From Acinetobacter populi (GTDB taxonomy: Bacteria > Pseudomonadota > Gammaproteobacteria > Pseudomonadales > Moraxellaceae), in the NCBI RefSeq assembly GCF_002174125.1, contig NZ_NEXX01000005.1, positions 1-64,000 on the forward strand: 64,000 nt of DNA. The letters run 5' to 3'. The notes under the pieces are model-generated. The model had not been told where the DNA came from. It worked only from the letters and a program-made list of their open reading frames with translations, and searched no databases. This document shows, one piece after another, positions 18,873 to 28,467 of the stretch; the stretch's first letter is position 1; the number at the start of each line of letters is the position of its first letter. The translations under genes were made by a program, and so were the position numbers.

Positions 18873-20270
18873 TCATGCCGCCTCCAGTGGGTAGCGTTCT
18901 ACCCGAGCAAAATCTTTGCGGTAATAACGCAAGGCAAATAAAATCAGCACCGTTGCCAACACACCACTCACCAGCGGTAAAACGGTTAAAGCTACCGTTA
19001 AGCCGAAACTATCCGACAATAATCCAGCGATAAAAGGACCGGGAATCGAACCCAATAAATGAATGGTCATCACCGATGTGGTCCCAGATAATGCCCGTGC
19101 CGATGGACTGACCAATTCCTGCGTTAGACTAAGCGGTGCCGAACTACAAAAAGTCAGCAAGGCGCCCGCCACAATAATCAAAGCAAATTGCAGCCATAAA
19201 CCACTCACCAAGCTAAATGCCAACACATATAAGAGCGTAGCCAGCGCATAACCACCTGCGGCAATATATAATTTTGAGCTGGGATATTTTTGTGTCAGGC
19301 GATCCATCACCCAGCCACCCAATGGCAAAGTCACGATGCCGATCAGTAAAATTGAACTGGTCAACAATGAAGCGGTTGCCAATTCAATTTGATGAACACG
19401 ATGTAAATAACTGGGTAGGAAAAAAACAATCGGCACCCATTGCAAGGTTGCCATTGCAGCAGCAAGATAGGTCAATAATAAAGAAGGGGTTTGGCGAATA
19501 GATTGCCAGTTTTGCCGAATCACTTGCCGATGGGTCAATTGCTGCACCGTTGATGACGATGCTGAATCTAAAGCTTTTCCAGCAAAAACCTGTGCAGGCA
19601 AAAGTTTAGGCAAAATCGTACGATAATCCCGTCCTTTATACAGCAATAAAGCAATCACAATACCGGGAATCGCCATCACACCCAGCGCATAACGCCAGCC
19701 AAAATGCTGTGCAATCAAGCCACCTAGGGCAATACCGATCGCCATACCAATCGGTTGACTGGCTGAAAACAATCCCAATGCCAGTTGCAAACGCCGATGC
19801 GGAAAAGCTGCACTAATCCACGCATACGATGCCGGTGCATATGCGGCTTCACCTGCACCTACCAACAATCGGGTGGCTGCGAGTTGTGAAAAGCTTTGTG
19901 TAATAGCTCCCGCAGCCGAAGCAATCCCCCAGAAAATTCCCATTAAACTGGCCGTTTTAATGCGCCGCCAACGATCAATCACAATCGACACAGGAAAAGC
20001 AAACAGCACCATGCCGATGGTTAAAATGGAACTTAAAAAACCCGCCTGTGCATCATTAATCGCCCAGTCGTGCTGGATATAAGGCAATAGACTGGCGATA
20101 ATCATACGATCGGCAAAATCAAATATCATCAACAGACATAACAGCGCAAAAACCCAAACCGTTGCCTTACGCCCAAACAGATAATCTTGAACAGTGATGT
20201 CTGTATTGGGCTGATCGCGTTTCTGGTGGCTATCGGCATCCACCTGCCCAAGTTCATTATGCGGACGCAT
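18873..20270 (-). CDS. Major facilitator superfamily transporter
   Basis: Inner-membrane MFS transporter of 465 residues with about twelve hydrophobic segments; the first is WVFALLCLLMIFDFADRMII. The loop 2-3 signature appears as PVSIVIDRWRRIKTAS, and the central-loop counterpart as LGGWVMDRLTQKYPSSK. A frame is open back to 20381, but the ATG at 20270 overlaps the end of the upstream monooxygenase by 14 bases, has GGAG in front and gives a usual N-terminus, so it is chosen. Coupled to the flavin monooxygenase, it presumably moves the monooxygenase substrate or product. The 206 bases between its stop and the receptor start show no feature that I can name. Confidence 0.92.
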   Translation of the reverse strand: MRPHNELGQVDADSHQKRDQPNTDITVQDYLFGRKATVWVFALLCLLMIFDFADRMIIASLLPYIQHDWAINDAQAGFLSSILTIGMVLFAFPVSIVIDRWRRIKTASLMGIFWGIASAAGAITQSFSQLAATRLLVGAGEAAYAPASYAWISAAFPHRRLQLALGLFSASQPIGMAIGIALGGLIAQHFGWRYALGVMAIPGIVIALLLYKGRDYRTILPKLLPAQVFAGKALDSASSSTVQQLTHRQVIRQNWQSIRQTPSLLLTYLAAAMATLQWVPIVFFLPSYLHRVHQIELATASLLTSSILLIGIVTLPLGGWVMDRLTQKYPSSKLYIAAGGYALATLLYVLAFSLVSGLWLQFALIIVAGALLTFCSSAPLSLTQELVSPSARALSGTTSVMTIHLLGSIPGPFIAGLLSDSFGLTVALTVLPLVSGVLATVLILFALRYYRKDFARVERYPLEAA

Positions 20271-21597
20271 GATATCGACTCCGTGGACGTACCAAGCCCA
20301 GATGTTCACGCAAGGTGTGTCCTTCATATTCCGTTCGATATAAGCCGCGTTGTTGCAAGATCGGTACAACCTGATCAACAAAAATAGTTAAATCCTGCGG
20401 AAAAGTCGGTGGCAAAATATTAAAGCCGTCTGCCGCACCCTGCTCAAACAAATATTGCAACTCATCGGCAATATCTTCTGCTGTACCAATCAAAATACGA
20501 TGTCCTCGTGCCCCTGCCACTTTTTGATATAATTGACGAATGGTTAAGTTTTCACGTTTTGCCACCTCAAGAATTAATTGTTGCCGACTTTGCCAGCCTT
20601 CTGTGGTAGGAAAATCCGGTACCGGATCATCAATTGAATATTGGCTTAAATCGATATTGCCAATAAATGCCGACAACAGTGAAATACCAATTTCCGGATC
20701 AATTAAGGACTGTAAATAATCAAACTTTTGCTGTGCCAATTCTCTGGTTTCGGCAATCACAGGCATGATGCCCGGCATGACCTTGACCGCATCAGGATCA
20801 CGTCCAGCTTTGGCAACACGCTGTTTAATATCCTGATAAAATGCTTTTGCACCTTCAAATGTCTGCTGCGCTGTAAAGACAATTTCGGCAGTTTGTGCCG
20901 CAAGATTTTTACCATCTTCCGAAGAGCCTGCCTGTACAATCACCGGATAGCCTTGTACTGGTCGTGCCGATTGCAAAGGACCTGCAACCGAAAAATATTG
21001 ACCGCGATGATTTAAATAATGTAATTTTTCCGGCTCAAAAAAATTGCCGGAATCCTGATCAAACAAATATGCATCATCATCCAGGCTATCCCATAAACCC
21101 TTCACCACATCGACATATTCCCGTGCTTTTTGATAACGCTCCAAATGCGCAGTCTGAGTTTCCAGATTAAAATTATTGGCTTCAAAATCGGTACCAGATG
21201 TCACCAGATTCCAGCCCGCCCGTCCGCCACTTAAATGATCCAAAGAAGCAAATAATCGAGCCAGATGAAAAGGCGGTAAATAACTGGTCGAAATCGTACT
21301 GATTAACCCAATGTTCTTTGTCACTTGTGCAATCGCAGATAAAACTGTAAGTGGCTCCCAAAAATAAGTTGGTGCACCTTTGGCCAGTAATTGAGGATCT
21401 ATTTGCGGCCATCCCAGACCATCGGCAAAAAAAATCGCATCGAATTTACCTCGTTCGGCAATTTGTGCCAGATGCTTTAAGTGTTCCAGACGGGTTGCAT
21501 TTTTGGGGTCAACATCCGGATGTCGCCATGCTGCCAGATGATGGCCAACACTTTGTAAAAAAGCCCCCAGCTTGATTTGTCGTTTGGAATCTGTCAT
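20257..21597 (-). CDS. LLM-class flavin-dependent monooxygenase (NtaA/SnaA/DszA family)
   Basis: FMNH2-dependent monooxygenase of 446 residues. Family blocks are IKLGAFLQSVGHHLAAWRHP at the start, KFDAIFFADG, ISTSYLPPFHLARLFASLDH, GRAGWNLVTS and PVIVQAGSSEDGKNLAA. Relatives oxidise nitrilotriacetate, dibenzothiophene sulfone or other sulfur compounds, using reduced flavin from a separate reductase; no reductase gene is in the window. It is the first gene of a monooxygenase-MFS-TonB receptor operon and diverges from a TetR repressor gene. GAAGG precedes the ATG. Given the sulfur genes at 1-8.4 kb, an organosulfur substrate is the likeliest guess, but only a guess. Confidence 0.92.
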   Translation of the reverse strand: MTDSKRQIKLGAFLQSVGHHLAAWRHPDVDPKNATRLEHLKHLAQIAERGKFDAIFFADGLGWPQIDPQLLAKGAPTYFWEPLTVLSAIAQVTKNIGLISTISTSYLPPFHLARLFASLDHLSGGRAGWNLVTSGTDFEANNFNLETQTAHLERYQKAREYVDVVKGLWDSLDDDAYLFDQDSGNFFEPEKLHYLNHRGQYFSVAGPLQSARPVQGYPVIVQAGSSEDGKNLAAQTAEIVFTAQQTFEGAKAFYQDIKQRVAKAGRDPDAVKVMPGIMPVIAETRELAQQKFDYLQSLIDPEIGISLLSAFIGNIDLSQYSIDDPVPDFPTTEGWQSRQQLILEVAKRENLTIRQLYQKVAGARGHRILIGTAEDIADELQYLFEQGAADGFNILPPTFPQDLTIFVDQVVPILQQRGLYRTEYEGHTLREHLGLVRPRSRYHASA

Positions 21598-21626
21598 GTG
21601 TATGCCTTCGTTTTATTTCTATTTGG

Positions 21627-21669
21627 GTTCACTTCATTTTAAAATTAAGTGAACGGTATCGTTTACTTA
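21627..21669. promoter_or_regulatory. Candidate TetR operator with three half-sites
   Basis: Between the divergent monooxygenase and TetR genes, TAAGTGAACG (21646-21655) and CGTTTACTTA (21660-21669) form a palindrome with one mismatch and a 4-bp centre. The left arm also pairs perfectly with GTTCACTT at 21627-21634 as AAGTGAAC (21647-21654), giving three spaced half-sites. Dimension and position fit binding by the adjacent TetR regulator. Confidence 0.7.
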
Positions 21670-21794
21670 TTGCTTAAATTAAGGGATTGCGATTAAAATA
21701 AAAAATAATTAATCACGATATTGTTATTCTTGATTGAGATATAAAATGCGGCTAATCCAGCTAAGATCTTATTTTTATTCACCGAATTGAGAAA

Positions 21795-22460
21795 ATGAAC
21801 AGTCTGCAAAAAAACCTCAAGCCCTCATCAAGCCGTAAAAAAACATTTTCAGGCAGACCCACTCGTCAGGATTCCGAAGTGCTGCATGAGAATTTACTGC
21901 ATATCGCCACTGAGCATTTTTTAGCATTTGGGTTTCAGGGGGCAAGTATTGAAGGCATTGCAAAAAGTGCCAAAGTGTCAAAACTCACCATTTATCGGCA
22001 ATATCAAAATAAACAAGGGCTTTTTTTGGCGGTTTTAGAATCCCATGTCCAGCAATATATTCAGGATCTGGAACACACACTGATTAATAAAGAAATCAAT
22101 CCTGAGAATTTATTGGCTTTAGGTGTATTTATTGCTGGTAGATGGCTTGATGCACACAATATTGGGCTAGCACGAATTGTCATTGCCGAAATGAATCGTA
22201 TCGAAGGTCTGAGTCAGGTGATTAATCCTTTAATGCAACAATCCCGTCTACCTGTTGAAAATTTTCTCAAGCGGTTAAATGACTTACCTGATTACACCAT
22301 TGACAATATTCAGCTTGCGACCATACAGTTTATTCAACTGAGTGTGATGGGACATTACTATTTTTTACGTGATGATCACCATCTCCCTAAGCCCGAACAG
22401 TTAAAGCAACAGGTTCAGGCTGCGGTGCAATTATTTTTAAATGGCTGTAAAAACCCATAA
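21795..22460 (+). CDS. TetR/AcrR-family transcriptional repressor
   Basis: Regulator of 221 residues. The DNA-binding helix-turn-helix lies at about residues 30-75: LHIATEHFLAFGFQGASIEG and KVSKLTIYRQYQNKQGLF. The C-terminal ligand domain is variable and not assignable. It is divergent from the monooxygenase operon, with a palindromic operator between them, so it probably represses that operon and itself until the substrate is present. Confidence 0.9.
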   Translation: MNSLQKNLKPSSSRKKTFSGRPTRQDSEVLHENLLHIATEHFLAFGFQGASIEGIAKSAKVSKLTIYRQYQNKQGLFLAVLESHVQQYIQDLEHTLINKEINPENLLALGVFIAGRWLDAHNIGLARIVIAEMNRIEGLSQVINPLMQQSRLPVENFLKRLNDLPDYTIDNIQLATIQFIQLSVMGHYYFLRDDHHLPKPEQLKQQVQAAVQLFLNGCKNP

Positions 22461-22593
22461 CTGCATTATTATGTTTTTTAGATTCAGGCGAAAAATCAAA
22501 AAATAGAATCATAGTTTCCGCTCTTTTTTAAAGAGAGAATAAAGAAATATTATCAATGAGACAGGTAAAGTGACAGCATGTCCCCTATTACCA

Positions 22594-22622
22594 CTGGTCA
22601 AAAGAATCTTTCCTTTGACCAG
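22594..22622 (-). terminator. Hairpin downstream of the amino acid binding-protein gene
   Basis: A perfect 9-bp stem, CTGGTCAAA (22594-22602) with TTTGACCAG (22614-22622), lies 11 bases after the stop at 22633. There is no following T-run on the minus strand, so function as an intrinsic terminator is uncertain. Confidence 0.45.
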
Positions 22623-22632
22623 CATATCAAAA

Positions 22633-23496
22633 TTATGACTTTGCCTCGTCCATAAACACTTTAATTTCTTCGTCAGTCGGAGCCTGTAAATCATATTTTT
22701 GGATTAAAGTATCATATTCACCAGATTGTTTTAGCTTTTGTAATCCATCATTAATTAAATTATAGGTAACTGTATCGCCCTTACGTACAGCAATACCACC
22801 AATAAATGGAAAAAATGGTTCTGTGGAAGTAATTTCTACTTTGCCATTGAGTTTTTTGACGGTATTACGCGCCACACTGCTATCATCATATTGTGCATCA
22901 GCAGCTTTTGCCAATACAGCTTGTACAGCCTGTGGTGATGTATCAAATTCACGAACAGTAATGGCTGCTTTACCTTTTGCAAGACAGCTTTCTTGGGAAA
23001 TTTGATTCAGTTGATCCGGATATAATGAGCCTTTTTGTGTTGCAATAGTTTTACCACATAAATCATCACGGACTTTCGGTTTGTAACTAGAGTTACTGAG
23101 TACAGTCACCGATTCAGTAGATTTAAAATAAGGAACCATATCTACTTTTTTCAGACGTTCCGCTGTGATGTACATCCCTGAAATCACAGCATCAAATTTT
23201 TTGCCCTCTAGACCAGGAATTAAATTTGAAAACCGTGTATCTATAAAGTTTGCACTTGCAGAAGATTGCTGTAATATTCCATTCATTAAATCAATATCAA
23301 ATCCACTCGGTTGACTATTTTCGATATATTCAAAAGGTGGAAAAGTCATGTCTGAACCGATATTAATCACTTTTACTTGATCAGTTGTTGAAGCATCACT
23401 ATTTTGGGTTGAAGAAGTGTCTTTATTACATGCAGTTAAACCACCAGCAAGTAATAATGCCAAAAATGGATAAAGAGAATATTTCATAATACGCAT
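22633..23496 (-). CDS. Polar amino acid ABC transporter substrate-binding lipoprotein
   Basis: Solute-binding protein of 287 residues (SBP_bac_3 family). The lipobox is LTAC with Cys23, so it is a lipid-anchored periplasmic protein. Family blocks are INIGSDMTFPPFEYIENSQP, GFDIDLMNGIL, KFDAVISGMYITAERLK and GKTIATQKGSLYPD. The fused permease-ATPase at 24656-26167 on the same strand is the evident partner, with the divergently read class II aldolase gene between them. The ligand is a small amino acid-like compound; relatives bind Gln, Arg or opines. Confidence 0.9.
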   Translation of the reverse strand: MRIMKYSLYPFLALLLAGGLTACNKDTSSTQNSDASTTDQVKVINIGSDMTFPPFEYIENSQPSGFDIDLMNGILQQSSASANFIDTRFSNLIPGLEGKKFDAVISGMYITAERLKKVDMVPYFKSTESVTVLSNSSYKPKVRDDLCGKTIATQKGSLYPDQLNQISQESCLAKGKAAITVREFDTSPQAVQAVLAKAADAQYDDSSVARNTVKKLNGKVEITSTEPFFPFIGGIAVRKGDTVTYNLINDGLQKLKQSGEYDTLIQKYDLQAPTDEEIKVFMDEAKS

Positions 23497-23674
23497 AGTA
23501 AGGATTCCGGTTAAATCGTGTGATATTTACTTGATATCTGTTATGAATAGTTATACTCAAGTTTTGAATGGAAAGTAATTTTGAAATTCCTATGTATGGT
23601 TATTAAAAATCCGATCCAGCATGAAGCCAAAAATCTATAGAATAAATTCAATAAGTTCTTGAGAGTATACACCT

Positions 23675-24397
23675 GTGGATGAAAAGCAAATCCGTATTGA
23701 TTTAGCAGCATGTTTTCGGTTATTTGCCAAAATGGGGATGCATGAAGCTGTAGCCAATCATTTTAGTGCAGCAGTTTCAGAAGATGGTAGAAAATTTTTA
23801 CTTAATCCCAAATGGAAACATTTTTCCAGAATTAAAGCCAGTGATCTGATTTTAGTAGATGCAGACGATGTCAGTAGTTTTAATCGTGGTGAAATTGATC
23901 CAACAGCATGGGCAATCCATGGTCAAATCCATCGTCTAAGACCCGATGTCCGTGTAGTGTTACATTTACATCCCATATTTTCAACAGCGATTTCCTGCTT
24001 AAATCACCCAGAAATTATTCCCATTGATCAAAATACGGCACGTTATTTTAATCGGGTTGCTTATGATTCCCAATATGGGGGCATGGCTGATTCTAAAGCT
24101 GAAGGACAACGTCTTGCCAATATTTTACAAGATAAGAAACGCTTAATGATGGGGAATCATGGCATATTAATTGGGTCACATTCTATCGGCGTGGCTTTTG
24201 ATGATATGTATACCATTGAACGTGCATGTCAGATCCTCACTACAGCCTATTCAACAGGCCAAACATTAAAAACTCTAGATGACGATGTTGCCGAAAAAAC
24301 AGCGCAAGATTGGGAAAAAATCGAAAATTTTAGTGAGGCACATTTTACCGAAATGAAATGTTTATTGGCTGAGGAAGATCCTAGCTTTATGGATTAA
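23675..24397 (+). CDS. Class II aldolase/adducin-family protein
   Basis: Zn-dependent class II aldolase-type enzyme of 240 residues. Zinc ligands appear in VVLHLHPIFS (His-x-His) and in LMMGNHGILIGS (third His); NHFSAAVSEDG and GEIDPTAWAIHGQIH are typical substrate-site blocks. It starts at GTG 23675: the frame has a stop five codons upstream and the next ATG is at codon 20, inside the fold. The enzyme either cleaves a sugar phosphate or decarboxylates a beta-keto acid; the substrate is not readable. It lies between the two genes of an amino acid transporter and ends in a strong terminator. Confidence 0.88.
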   Translation: MDEKQIRIDLAACFRLFAKMGMHEAVANHFSAAVSEDGRKFLLNPKWKHFSRIKASDLILVDADDVSSFNRGEIDPTAWAIHGQIHRLRPDVRVVLHLHPIFSTAISCLNHPEIIPIDQNTARYFNRVAYDSQYGGMADSKAEGQRLANILQDKKRLMMGNHGILIGSHSIGVAFDDMYTIERACQILTTAYSTGQTLKTLDDDVAEKTAQDWEKIENFSEAHFTEMKCLLAEEDPSFMD

Positions 24398-24442
24398 GAT
24401 TTTTTATCTGTCTTCCTAAAAAGCCTGATACTTATTTCAAGC

Positions 24443-24475
24443 AAACGCCAGATAAATTTTATCTGGCGTTTTATA
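24443..24475 (+). terminator. Rho-independent terminator after the class II aldolase gene
   Basis: A perfect 13-bp stem, AAACGCCAGATAA (24443-24455) with TTATCTGGCGTTT (24459-24471) and a 3-base loop, is followed by TATATT. It lies 45 bases after the stop codon. Confidence 0.85.
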
Positions 24476-24655
24476 TTATCAATGCAATCACTGGCAATTA
24501 TAATTTTCTATCAATACCACCATTTATGTCATATTCTGAATAGCTTTGGACACAGAAAATATGAATGATAATTTTAGAATGAGAACCACATAAAAAAGCA
24601 GAGTAAATAAAATTACCCTGCATCTTTAGCAAAACATCTATTTAATTTTAAATGC

Positions 24656-26167
24656 TTAATTCTTTTGAATAAAGTTTTGTAGGCGATTATTTTCAGATTT
24701 CAATAGATTATCCGGACTATCATTGGCAACAACATAACCATTTTCCATAAAGACTACCCGATCAGAAACTTTAAAAGCAAAGTTCATCTCATGAGTGACG
24801 ATGATCATGGTCAACCCTTCCTTGGCCAATTCTTCAATCACTTTAAGTACTTCACTCACCAATTCCGGATCCAGTGCTGAAGTGGGCTCATCAAACAAAA
24901 TTACTGATGGATGCATTGCCAATGCACGAGCAATGGCAACACGTTGCTGTTGTCCACCCGACAGTTGGTGAGGATATTTTTTGGCATGTTGCTTCATCCC
25001 CACTTTTTCTAGCATCGCCAATGCTGTGACCTTATTGGCCATTGGCGTATCCAACTGATGGTATTGCGGTGCCAACATTACATTTTCCAGAATGGTTTTA
25101 TGGGGAAACAGGTTAAAACTCTGAAAGACCATCCCGACATGAATAATTTGTGATTTATATTGTACAGATTCATCAGTGATACTTTGATCTTTTAAAAATG
25201 GATGACCCAGTAGGTTAACGGTACCGTGATTGAGTTTTTCCAGACCATTTAAGGTGCGGATAAATGTCGTTTTTCCTGATCCAGATGGCCCAATAATGGA
25301 AATGACTTCTCCCCATTTCACATTCAAATTAATCCCTTTCAACACCTCATGATCGCCATAGGATTTATGAATATCAATGGCTTCGAGTGCATATTTACCT
25401 TGTTGTTCCGAAATAATTTCCTTGCGTTTTGAAATGGAGGCATTGGAAATATCTGACAGAAGAGGATCGTTATCCTGAAGTAACCCGGGCGTTTTACGAC
25501 TTACATCCATGCGTTTTTCCAGCCAGTTCATCAGCCACCCAAAGACAGTAACAATCAGCACATAGTAAAATGCCACTGCCAGCATGGTTTCCATAACCAA
25601 AAAGTTTTGTGTATATAGGCGTTGACCGACCAGTAAAATCTCAGTCAGGGAGATCACTGAAACCAGTGATGTGAGTTTTACAATAGTGACATATTCATTG
25701 CCTAAGGTTGGCAGCGCAATTCGTAAAGCTTGTGGAATAACAATCAGACGTTGAATACCTGTATATTTAAGACCGAGCGCTTTACCCGCCTCTATTTGGC
25801 CCTTGGCAATGGAATTTAAACCGCCTCGGTGAATTTCGGCAATATAGGCCGCCTCACTTAATGCCATGGCCAGCAAACCGGAAATAAACGGTGAAGCCAA
25901 TAAGACACTGCTCGATGGATAAATTTGTGGCAGATTATAGATAAATACCAATAAGACCAATAAGGGTAAACTTCTAAAAAACCAAATATAAAGACTGCTA
26001 CCTTTAGATAGAATCTTAAATTTTGATTGCTTTGCCAATGCCAGCACAAAACCAAATACAATCCCTAAAACCCATACCAGAACACTGAGTTCAATGACTG
26101 TAAGTGTGGCCTTCCAAAAATCATGATTGGTTAATAAACTGAATGCGTAAGCCCAATTGAACTCCAT
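24656..26167 (-). CDS. Amino acid ABC transporter, fused permease and ATPase
   Basis: A single 503-residue chain joins a HisM/GlnP-type permease (about residues 1-225, five hydrophobic segments, with the EAA-like loop [20 protein letters not shown]) to a GlnQ-type ATPase (about residues 255-503). The ATPase has Walker [11 protein letters not shown], signature [16 protein letters not shown], Walker [15 protein letters not shown] and the switch His in IIVTHEMN. Normally these are separate genes. Because each dimeric half carries one permease and one ATPase, the complete transporter would be a homodimer working with the lipoprotein at 22633. GGAGG precedes the ATG. Imports a polar amino acid or an acylated derivative, judging by the deacylase next door. 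Confidence 0.93.
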   Translation of the reverse strand: MEFNWAYAFSLLTNHDFWKATLTVIELSVLVWVLGIVFGFVLALAKQSKFKILSKGSSLYIWFFRSLPLLVLLVFIYNLPQIYPSSSVLLASPFISGLLAMALSEAAYIAEIHRGGLNSIAKGQIEAGKALGLKYTGIQRLIVIPQALRIALPTLGNEYVTIVKLTSLVSVISLTEILLVGQRLYTQNFLVMETMLAVAFYYVLIVTVFGWLMNWLEKRMDVSRKTPGLLQDNDPLLSDISNASISKRKEIISEQQGKYALEAIDIHKSYGDHEVLKGINLNVKWGEVISIIGPSGSGKTTFIRTLNGLEKLNHGTVNLLGHPFLKDQSITDESVQYKSQIIHVGMVFQSFNLFPHKTILENVMLAPQYHQLDTPMANKVTALAMLEKVGMKQHAKKYPHQLSGGQQQRVAIARALAMHPSVILFDEPTSALDPELVSEVLKVIEELAKEGLTMIIVTHEMNFAFKVSDRVVFMENGYVVANDSPDNLLKSENNRLQNFIQKN

Positions 26168-26330
26168 TCAAACCTCCAGAATCTGTAAAATTTTTACTTA
26201 TTATTTTTATAGCGGATTTGCTTTTAATAAGTAATTTCTAAATCGTGATGTAACCATGTGGAAAATATGAATCTAAAAAATATGAACAAAAAAATGGTTC
26301 AGGTTGGGATGATAATAGCCTAAAACACTT

Positions 26331-27467
26331 TTATTGCAGGCTTTGCAGCAGTTTATGCAAAAATACATCACATTGTATTAACTGATTAATTTCTACAAAC
26401 TCATCAGGTTTATGTGCCACTGTAATTGAGCCGGGACCACACACAAGGACTGGACAATGTAATTGATTGGCAAATAATCCACCTTCTGTACCAAAGGAAA
26501 TTTTACCTGTCTGGGTATTTTCTGGCAGCAAGCTTTGCATAAATTTAACAGCTTGAACGGTTGGCGAGGTTAATAAGCCGGGATATTGATTGACTTCTTC
26601 AATATGAACAAACTTTTTAAAGCTATCCAAAGCAGGATGTTGTTGAATTTTTCCCTGAATTTGATCACTGCTGTCCTGTGCAATATTCCTAATTTCATAA
26701 TCGACAATACATTGATTGGGAACAATATTTAAGGCTTTACCACCTTCAATTTTGCCAATATGAAGTGTGGAATATGGCACATCATAATCACTATCCTGTT
26801 CACCTGCTTGGGCAATGTGTTGCTGGGTATCAACAATTGAATTGATCAATGCATTGGCCACATGAATAGCATTGGTAAATTGTGGTGCAAGCGCAGAATG
26901 TCCTTCCTGTCCTGTGCACATGGCTTTAAATACTGCTTTACCTTTATGTCCCGTTGCAATTTGCATTAAGGTAGGCTCGCCAATGACACAACAAATGGGT
27001 GGAATCATATATTCTGACAAATGCTGTAAAATCTCTCGTACACCAATACAGCCAATTTCTTCATCATAGGACAGGCATAGATGTAACGGTTTACTCAGGA
27101 TTTGCGTGCTGGCATGTAACATCACATTTAAAGCACAGGCGATAAACCCTTTCATATCAGCGCAACCACGTCCATAAATTTTACCGTCTTTTTCCAGCGC
27201 AACAAATGGATCACTATGCCAGTCCTGCCCCTCAACAGGCACCACATCGGTATGCCCCGAGAGTAAAATGCCTGATACATCTTTAGGGCCAATACTGGCA
27301 AGTAAGCAGGCTTTGCTCATTTCTGGATTGAATTGTAGTCTTACCTCAATACCATGATCTTCCAGCAATTGTTTTACAAAATAAATAAGTTCCAGATTAC
27401 TTTTGTATGAAGTAGTGTCAAAAGCAATCAGTTGTTTAAGTAGCATTGTACTTTGAAGATCAGACAT
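26331..27467 (-). CDS. M20-family deacylase/peptidase, ArgE/DapE-like
   Basis: Zn-dependent amidohydrolase of 378 residues. The metal-site motifs are ILLSGHTDVVPVEGQ, KIYGRGCADMKGFIAC, SYDEEIGCIG (catalytic Glu) and CVIGEPT, with the final metal His in ITVAHKPDEFVE. These are the features of acetylornithine deacetylase/succinyldiaminopimelate desuccinylase. The start overlaps the stop of the LysR gene as TAATG, so it is co-translated with a regulator in a catabolic operon, which argues against a housekeeping arginine role. It probably hydrolyses an N-acyl amino acid brought in by the neighbouring ABC transporter. Confidence 0.9.
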   Translation of the reverse strand: MSDLQSTMLLKQLIAFDTTSYKSNLELIYFVKQLLEDHGIEVRLQFNPEMSKACLLASIGPKDVSGILLSGHTDVVPVEGQDWHSDPFVALEKDGKIYGRGCADMKGFIACALNVMLHASTQILSKPLHLCLSYDEEIGCIGVREILQHLSEYMIPPICCVIGEPTLMQIATGHKGKAVFKAMCTGQEGHSALAPQFTNAIHVANALINSIVDTQQHIAQAGEQDSDYDVPYSTLHIGKIEGGKALNIVPNQCIVDYEIRNIAQDSSDQIQGKIQQHPALDSFKKFVHIEEVNQYPGLLTSPTVQAVKFMQSLLPENTQTGKISFGTEGGLFANQLHCPVLVCGPGSITVAHKPDEFVEINQLIQCDVFLHKLLQSLQ

Positions 27468-28438
27468 TATTCGTCTTCCTTTGTACGGATATGTGGATCA
27501 TAAAAATGTGGTGCACCCATACCCGGAATATATTGATCAGAAATAAAGGCTCGACAACGACTAATAAATGCTTGGGCAACCGTATTGAGAATGACATTTT
27601 TTGCAGTGACCAAACCGATATGCATTGGACGCTGTTCGCCTGAAATTCTCACACGAACCAGTCGTTTGCCATCTAAGGAATAATTAATTTTTGGTCGAAC
27701 ATTTAAAATGCTATAGCCAATATTATTGGCAACCATGGCACGAACTACTTCCGAATTTTTGGAAGTTTTAATGATTTGTGGATTCAAATTTCTATTTTTA
27801 AATAATGAAATAAAATAATCATTACTATAAGGCATATCCAATAAAATCATTGGATAGGCTGCCAGCTCTTCCATCGTTACTGCGGGTGCATGTGCCAAAG
27901 GATGTTCTTCACTAAATAATGCATAGGGCGGTAACGATGCCAATGATTCAAAATGGAGTAAATTTTCATCAATATTAAGATCATATGTTAAAACCACATC
28001 CAGCACATTCCGCAATAAACCATTAATCAAAATTTCCTGATCACCCTCACAGACATCCAGGTCAACACTTTTATATAAGTTACTAAATCCATGAATAATT
28101 TCTGCATATAACATCGGTGCAAATGCAGTAAAACAGCCCAGTTTTAATGGGCCACGAATCGAACCAGAGAAATTAGCTGCCAATGAATATAGACTGCCAG
28201 CCTGTGATAAAATTTGCTGGCATTCTTTCATCACTTGTTCGCCAATATTGGTCAGAATCAATCCTTTGGCATGTTGCCGAATAAATAATTGAACCTGAAG
28301 TTCTGATTCAATATGTGCAATTGCAGCAGAAATTGAGGGTGAAGATACATGAATTTTTTCTGAGGCAATAATAATGCTGCCACTTTCTGCGGTGGCAACA
28401 AAATATTCCATCTGGCGTAGCGAAATACGATTTAACAC
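27467..28438 (-). CDS. LysR-family transcriptional regulator
   Basis: LysR regulator of 323 residues. The N-terminal winged helix is LRQMEYFVATAESGSIIIAS and HVSSPSISAAIAHIESELQ; the effector domain follows from about residue 90. The start codon is GTG at 28438; no ATG occurs before codon 10, which would cut the first helix. The gene sits in the middle of an operon, 29 bases after the DUF1028 gene and overlapping the M20 peptidase gene, an unusual position for a LysR gene, which is more often divergent. It may also act on the divergent flavoprotein promoter at about 29.7 kb. Confidence 0.92.
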   Translation of the reverse strand: MLNRISLRQMEYFVATAESGSIIIASEKIHVSSPSISAAIAHIESELQVQLFIRQHAKGLILTNIGEQVMKECQQILSQAGSLYSLAANFSGSIRGPLKLGCFTAFAPMLYAEIIHGFSNLYKSVDLDVCEGDQEILINGLLRNVLDVVLTYDLNIDENLLHFESLASLPPYALFSEEHPLAHAPAVTMEELAAYPMILLDMPYSNDYFISLFKNRNLNPQIIKTSKNSEVVRAMVANNIGYSILNVRPKINYSLDGKRLVRVRISGEQRPMHIGLVTAKNVILNTVAQAFISRCRAFISDQYIPGMGAPHFYDPHIRTKEDE

Positions 28439-28467
28439 GTTTGATTATTCCATTGAGTTACTGCAAA

